Shown: positions 60,971 through 64,000 of the stretch, piece after piece
How positions within the stretch are numbered: position 1 is the first letter of the stretch
How the letters are laid out: the number at the start of each line of letters is the position of its first letter
Assembly (NCBI GenBank): GCA_035295745.1
Contig: DATGIL010000101.1
Span: forward strand, 1 to 64,000
Source of the DNA: JAIQFL01 sp035295745
GTDB lineage: Bacteria > Acidobacteriota > Terriglobia > Bryobacterales > Bryobacteraceae
Length of the DNA stretch: 64,000 bases
Reading direction: 5' to 3'
Program-made: the position numbers and the translations under genes
The notes under the pieces: generated by a model
Database searches by the model: none
Told to the model about the DNA's origin: nothing
Seen by the model: the letters and a program-made list of their open reading frames with translations, nothing else

Positions 60971-62542
60971 TTACGAGTGATCGTTGGCCGAATTACTGCG
61001 GGAGTCGAGCACTTCGCGCACCTTGGAAGCCAAGGCATCGGGAAGGAACGGCTTCTGCAGGAACGCCGCGCCCGATTCCGGAATGCCGTGATGCACGATG
61101 GCCTCTTCGGTGTAGCCAGAGATGTAAAGAACCCGCATGTGGGGGCGTCGGGGAAGCAATTCGCGGATTAAGTCTGGCCCGCTCATTTCCGGCATCACCA
61201 CGTCCACCAGGGCGAGATGAATATCGCCCTTGTGGCGTTTGGCGAGCCGGACCGCCTCCTGTCCCCGCGTGGCTTCCAGGATCGTGTACCCGCGTGCGCT
61301 GAGCACATCCACCATCAGCTTCCGAACCCGCGCTTCGTCTTCCACTACCAGGATCGTCTCCGCCCCGGTCAGCGGACCGGCCACGGCCGTCTTGTCGGGT
61401 TCCGCCAATACTTTGCTTTGGCTCAGCGGAAGATAAATGCGTGCGGTGGTGCCCTTGCCCAACTCGCTGAACATTCCGATCGCGCCGCCGCTCTGGCGAA
61501 TGATACCGTAGGCGGTGGCGAGTCCCAGACCCGTGCCCCTCCCTGCCCTCTTGGTGGTGAAGAAGGGCTCGAAGAGGTGGCTCTGGGTCTCCTCGTCCAT
61601 TCCGATTCCGGTGTCGATGATGGAGATCGTGACGTGATGGCCGGGCTGCACACCCAGGCGCTTGGCGGTAAAGCTCTCGTCCAGGTGAACGGTGCCGGTT
61701 TCGATGGTGAGTTTGCCGCCATTCGGCATGGCGTCCCGGGCATTGACCGCCAGATTCATGATGACCTGCTCGAGTCTGCCCGGATCGGCCTCCACAACGT
61801 CCTGTGCCGCGGCCGCGATGGTCACTAACTCGATGTCCTCACCGATGAGGCGCCGCAGCAACTTCTCGATCTGCATGACCAGTTCGTTGACCCGAAGGGT
61901 ACGAGCTTCCAGAGGCTGGCGGCGGCTGAAGGCCAGCAGTTGGTGTGTGAGCGCCCCTCCCCGCTCGGCCGAGCGGCGGATCTCTTCCAGAGCGGTGCGA
62001 TGGGCCGGCTTCAGATCGCGGCTGGCGAGCAGCATGTCGCTGTAACCAGTGATGACGGTCAGAAGATTATTGAAGTCGTGCGCCACACCGCCCGCCAGGC
62101 GTCCCACGGCTTCCATCTTCTGGGCTTGCCGGAACTGTTCCTCCAGGCGGGTGCGATCGCGCCGGAACTTGACGGCGCGCAATTCGCGCTCGACGGCGGC
62201 GTTCAAGCGCATGAGGTTGGTGCGGGTGAGATGGTCCGCGGCTCCGGCCTTGAGCACCGCCAGCACGTCCGCATCTTTGATCTTGCCGGTAACCACGATC
62301 ACCGGCAGGTCGACGCCCCTCGACTGGATGGCCTTTAAAGCCGCTAGAGCGCTCAGGCCCTTGGCGGTAAAGTCGGAGATGGCGATGTCCCAGTTGCCCG
62401 AGAGGGCGGCGTCGAGGCGCGCCTGGGTATCGACGTACGCGAAGTCGGGATCGTAGCCGCCTCGTCGTAATTCCGCAGCGACCGGCTCCGAATCAGCCTC
62501 GTCCACCGAACCGATAAACAAAACCCGTAGCGGAAGGGACAT
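60971..62542 (-). CDS. Hybrid sensor histidine kinase/response regulator
   Basis: A 523-residue cytoplasmic protein starting at ATG 62542, seven nt after GGAGG. It has three parts. Residues 5-115 are a receiver-like domain (L-F-I-G-S-V-D-E-A-D, with D-F-T-A-K and V-T-G-K). The HisKA/HATPase core follows: V-A-H-D-F-N-N-L-L-T-V-I-T-G with the phospho-His, then N-L-A-V-N-A-R-D-A-M-P and G-T-G-L-G-L-A-T. A terminal receiver shows V-V-E-D-E-A, L-V-D-V-V-M-P and L-Q-K-P-F. Similar hybrids lack membrane segments, as here, and sense inputs through partner domains. The last receiver looks complete. Confidence 0.93.
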   Translation of the reverse strand: MSLPLRVLFIGSVDEADSEPVAAELRRGGYDPDFAYVDTQARLDAALSGNWDIAISDFTAKGLSALAALKAIQSRGVDLPVIVVTGKIKDADVLAVLKAGAADHLTRTNLMRLNAAVERELRAVKFRRDRTRLEEQFRQAQKMEAVGRLAGGVAHDFNNLLTVITGYSDMLLASRDLKPAHRTALEEIRRSAERGGALTHQLLAFSRRQPLEARTLRVNELVMQIEKLLRRLIGEDIELVTIAAAAQDVVEADPGRLEQVIMNLAVNARDAMPNGGKLTIETGTVHLDESFTAKRLGVQPGHHVTISIIDTGIGMDEETQSHLFEPFFTTKRAGRGTGLGLATAYGIIRQSGGAIGMFSELGKGTTARIYLPLSQSKVLAEPDKTAVAGPLTGAETILVVEDEARVRKLMVDVLSARGYTILEATRGQEAVRLAKRHKGDIHLALVDVVMPEMSGPDLIRELLPRRPHMRVLYISGYTEEAIVHHGIPESGAAFLQKPFLPDALASKVREVLDSRSNSANDHS

Positions 62543-62653
62543 TGTTCGCCTCCGGGACAAACCCCTAGGGTACCGGATTGAGGGGCGGTTGAGGCCGCCC
62601 TCTTCGGTTATGATTGTGAACAAACAAACAGTAAACAGGCGTTTGGAAACTAT

Positions 62654-62681
62654 TTGGCTATACGGTTGGCCATGGTAGAAT
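62654..62681 (+). promoter_or_regulatory. Promoter of the tRNA-Leu gene
   Basis: TTGGCT (62654-62659) and TAGAAT (62676-62681) with a 16-bp spacer and a TGG extension before the -10 box. Transcription would start about nine bases before the tRNA. Confidence 0.6.
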
Positions 62682-62696
62682 GGCAGAGACGCTCGA

Positions 62697-62785
62697 GCCG
62701 GAGTGTCGGAATTGGCAGACGAACCGGACTCAAAATCCGGCGCACTTCACTGGGCGTGTGGGTTCAAGTCCCACCTCCGGCACCA
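62697..62785 (+). tRNA. tRNA-Leu (CAA)
   Basis: The acceptor stem GCCGGAG pairs with CTCCGGC; the anticodon stem-loop is CCGGA-CTCAAAA-TCCGG with CAA as anticodon. A long variable arm (CGCACTTCACTGGGCGTG) marks class II. The T-arm has GGTTCAAGTCC, and the CCA end is encoded at 62783-62785. Confidence 0.95.
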
Positions 62786-62839
62786 CTGAAAATAAAGTAC
62801 TTGTTCCATTTTTGAGATTTTGGTAAGATATGGGACAAC

Positions 62840-63480
62840 ATGGTCGCCCTCTGTCGACGCCACCGCCAAAACTGCAAAGGCTCCAATTCAGCACAATAGC
62901 CGCAGCTCCGAGTACGATGAGCGCAAGAAAGGCTGGAAGCGCTGCGAGTGTCCTATCTTCGTCTCCGGCACCCTCGACAGGGTGCCCAAGCGGCAGAATA
63001 CCGGCCACTGGGAATGGGAGCCCGCGAGGCTGATTGCCGCGAAATGGGAACCTGCGGTCGATGGGACAGAGCTGCACCGACAGTCCTCCCTGAGGTCGCC
63101 GAAGACACCAGGCGAGTCACCATCGCCGACGCGACGGCGGCCTTTCTTGCGCGCTGCGAGAACCGCGCAATTGCACGCCTACGCTCCGCAAATACCGCAC
63201 CTTCCTTAAGCAACTTCGGGCATTCTGCGACGCCAAGGGTTACATCGCCCTCGACCAGTTCACGGTGGCGGATATGGATCTCTTTTATGCCTCCTGGAAG
63301 GATGGCAGGCGGGCACGACCGAAAAGTTCGACCGTATCAAGTCGTTCATTAAATTCTGCCAGAAACGTGACTGGGTGAGGTCGAATATCGCCGAAGATCT
63401 CAAGGCGCCGAGGGGAGTTCGACACCCGCGAACAAGACCCACCGACGATGAACTGGATTGCATCTATGAAGCCTGCGATG
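62840..63480 (+). pseudogene. Site-specific integrase, frameshifted, beside tRNA-Leu
   Basis: Reading through several frames gives one protein-like series: M-V-A-L-C-R-R-H-R-Q-N-C, then S-S-E-Y-D-E-R-K-K-G-W-K-R-C-E-C-P-I-F, then R-V-T-I-A-D-A-T-A-A-F-L-A-R-C, then L-R-A-F-C-D-A-K-G-Y-I-A-L-D-Q-F-T-V-A-D-M, then K-S-F-I-K-F-C-Q-K-R-D-W, ending D-E-L-D-C-I-Y-E-A-C-D. This is the N-terminal half of tyrosine integrases, with at least four frameshifts and no catalytic half. Its place 55 bp after a tRNA 3' end is classic for an integrated element. Confidence 0.7.
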
Positions 63481-63782
63481 GCATAGGCGGCCCTAAACCC
63501 GCGGGTCCCGGCTATCGACCGTCTGGAGGCAGAAAGTGCCACCAGATGGGAGTTGTGGTTCGGGCCTAGCAGGCATGCGTCCGGCGGAAACATGAACACC
63601 CCGGCGCGACTGACCGCGGCCTGACACTCCATGCCGAACACGATGTGAACCGGTTGTCGAGGCTATCGCCGACAACTTTTCGAACGTGACCGGATGCAAA
63701 AAGAAGAAGCCCCGTCCGGTTAAGACGGGGCAGGTGACCCTATCCATCAGGAAGGACCGCACTACGATGTCGGATCGCTCAG
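63481..63782. other. Stretch without intact gene beyond the integrase remnant
   Basis: Open frames here are interrupted and show no family signature. The C-terminal half of the integrase, expected at this place, cannot be found. The stretch contains the terminator listed next. Confidence 0.5.
63697..63731 (-). terminator. Rho-independent terminator
   Basis: On the minus strand GCCCCGTC pairs with GACGGGGC around a 7-nt loop (63709-63731). The RNA then runs TTCTTCTTTTT. It lies about 50 nt past the stop of the partial gene at the right edge. Confidence 0.7.
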
Positions 63783-64000
63783 CTATAGTTCGATTTGGAC
63801 GCTGGGATTCGCAGCGCTGAATACGTACGTGCGCACGCGACCGCCACAAAACTCCTGGGTGAGCGCCGCTAGTTGCCCGATAGCGACCCGAAGGTCGCTT
63901 TCTCCGGTTGGGGGCAGGCAGTCGAGATTCACAGCGACGTTGACCGTCTCTGGCGTGATTCGCGTGGTATGCGAATTCCGCCAGACCCAGCGTCGGCACA
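63783..64000 (-). CDS. 3' end of an unknown gene
   Basis: The frame from the window edge gives about 72 codons ending in TAG (complement of 63783-63785). Segments such as I-T-P-E-T-V-N-V-A-V-N-L-D-C-L-P and V-A-I-G-Q-L-A-A-L look protein-like, and the terminator lies properly downstream. The start is outside the window. No family recognised. Confidence 0.4.
   Translation of the reverse strand, partial: CRRWVWRNSHTTRITPETVNVAVNLDCLPPTGESDLRVAIGQLAALTQEFCGGRVRTYVFSAANPSVQIEL

Overview
The window is high-GC bacterial DNA whose gene content points to a soil Acidobacteriota of the Solibacter/Bryobacter type. This is inferred from family content, not from a marker gene: a DUF1501/PSD1 pair, a TIGR03435 protein, two PEP-CTERM proteins, an esterase of the glucuronoyl-esterase kind, many secreted TPR, propeller and VIT/VWA proteins, and Tat-exported enzymes. 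No rRNA gene or CRISPR array was seen. One tRNA gene, tRNA-Leu(CAA), lies near the right end.

Layout. 1-15.7 kb: a PSCyt2/PSD1-DUF1501 pair on the minus strand, a PEP-CTERM protein, an XRE regulator, a lone receiver protein, a micro-membrane protein coupled to a sodium:solute symporter, a glgC-DedA pair, a Tat-exported TIM-barrel protein, a TIGR03435 protein, an esterase, and three consecutive proteins each with one membrane segment (two with zinc ribbons). 15.7-18.5 kb: a PpiD-like foldase and a second DedA protein. 18.585-21.778 kb: a complete 3.2-kb transposon, bounded by matching terminal repeats and an 8-bp target duplication, carrying a transposase and cargo that includes an XRE-ImmA/IrrE protein with a partner under a near-consensus promoter. 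22-30.4 kb: an ankyrin/CxxCH/cyclase-like secreted protein, a decayed antitoxin-PIN pair, and a plus-strand run of lpxD, LOG-family protein, GNAT, flavoprotein oxidoreductase, alpha/beta hydrolase and a secreted protein.

30.7-48.6 kb: a HEAT-SMI1 protein coupled to a secreted TPR-like protein on the minus strand. Divergent from them is a long plus-strand series: Ig-like secreted protein, flavoprotein, beta-propeller, VIT/VWA protein, a TPR protein of about 2,360 residues and a DUF3352-like protein. Two REP-like palindromic elements sit at gene junctions in this series and seem to supply start codons. 48.6-53.8 kb is a scar zone with PIN-like, kinase, IS21-like and integrase remnants. It holds an anthrax-edema-factor-like adenylate cyclase toxin gene interrupted by one in-frame TAG, a Tat-exported decarboxylase-fold protein and a peptidoglycan-binding protein. 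53.8-62.6 kb: a second PEP-CTERM protein, an outer-membrane barrel, an S41 protease, a SurA-like lipoprotein, an APC permease and a hybrid histidine kinase. 62.7-64 kb: tRNA-Leu followed directly by a frameshifted integrase, the trace of an integrative element, and the 3' end of an unknown gene with a clear terminator.

Two features deserve the most attention: the transposon with a toxin-antitoxin-like cargo (18.6-21.8 kb), and the adenylate-cyclase toxin whose amber codon falls where related cyclases have a conserved tryptophan (49.1-50.4 kb). The envelope-protein operon at 33.3-48.6 kb is the best candidate for an uncharacterised multi-protein system.
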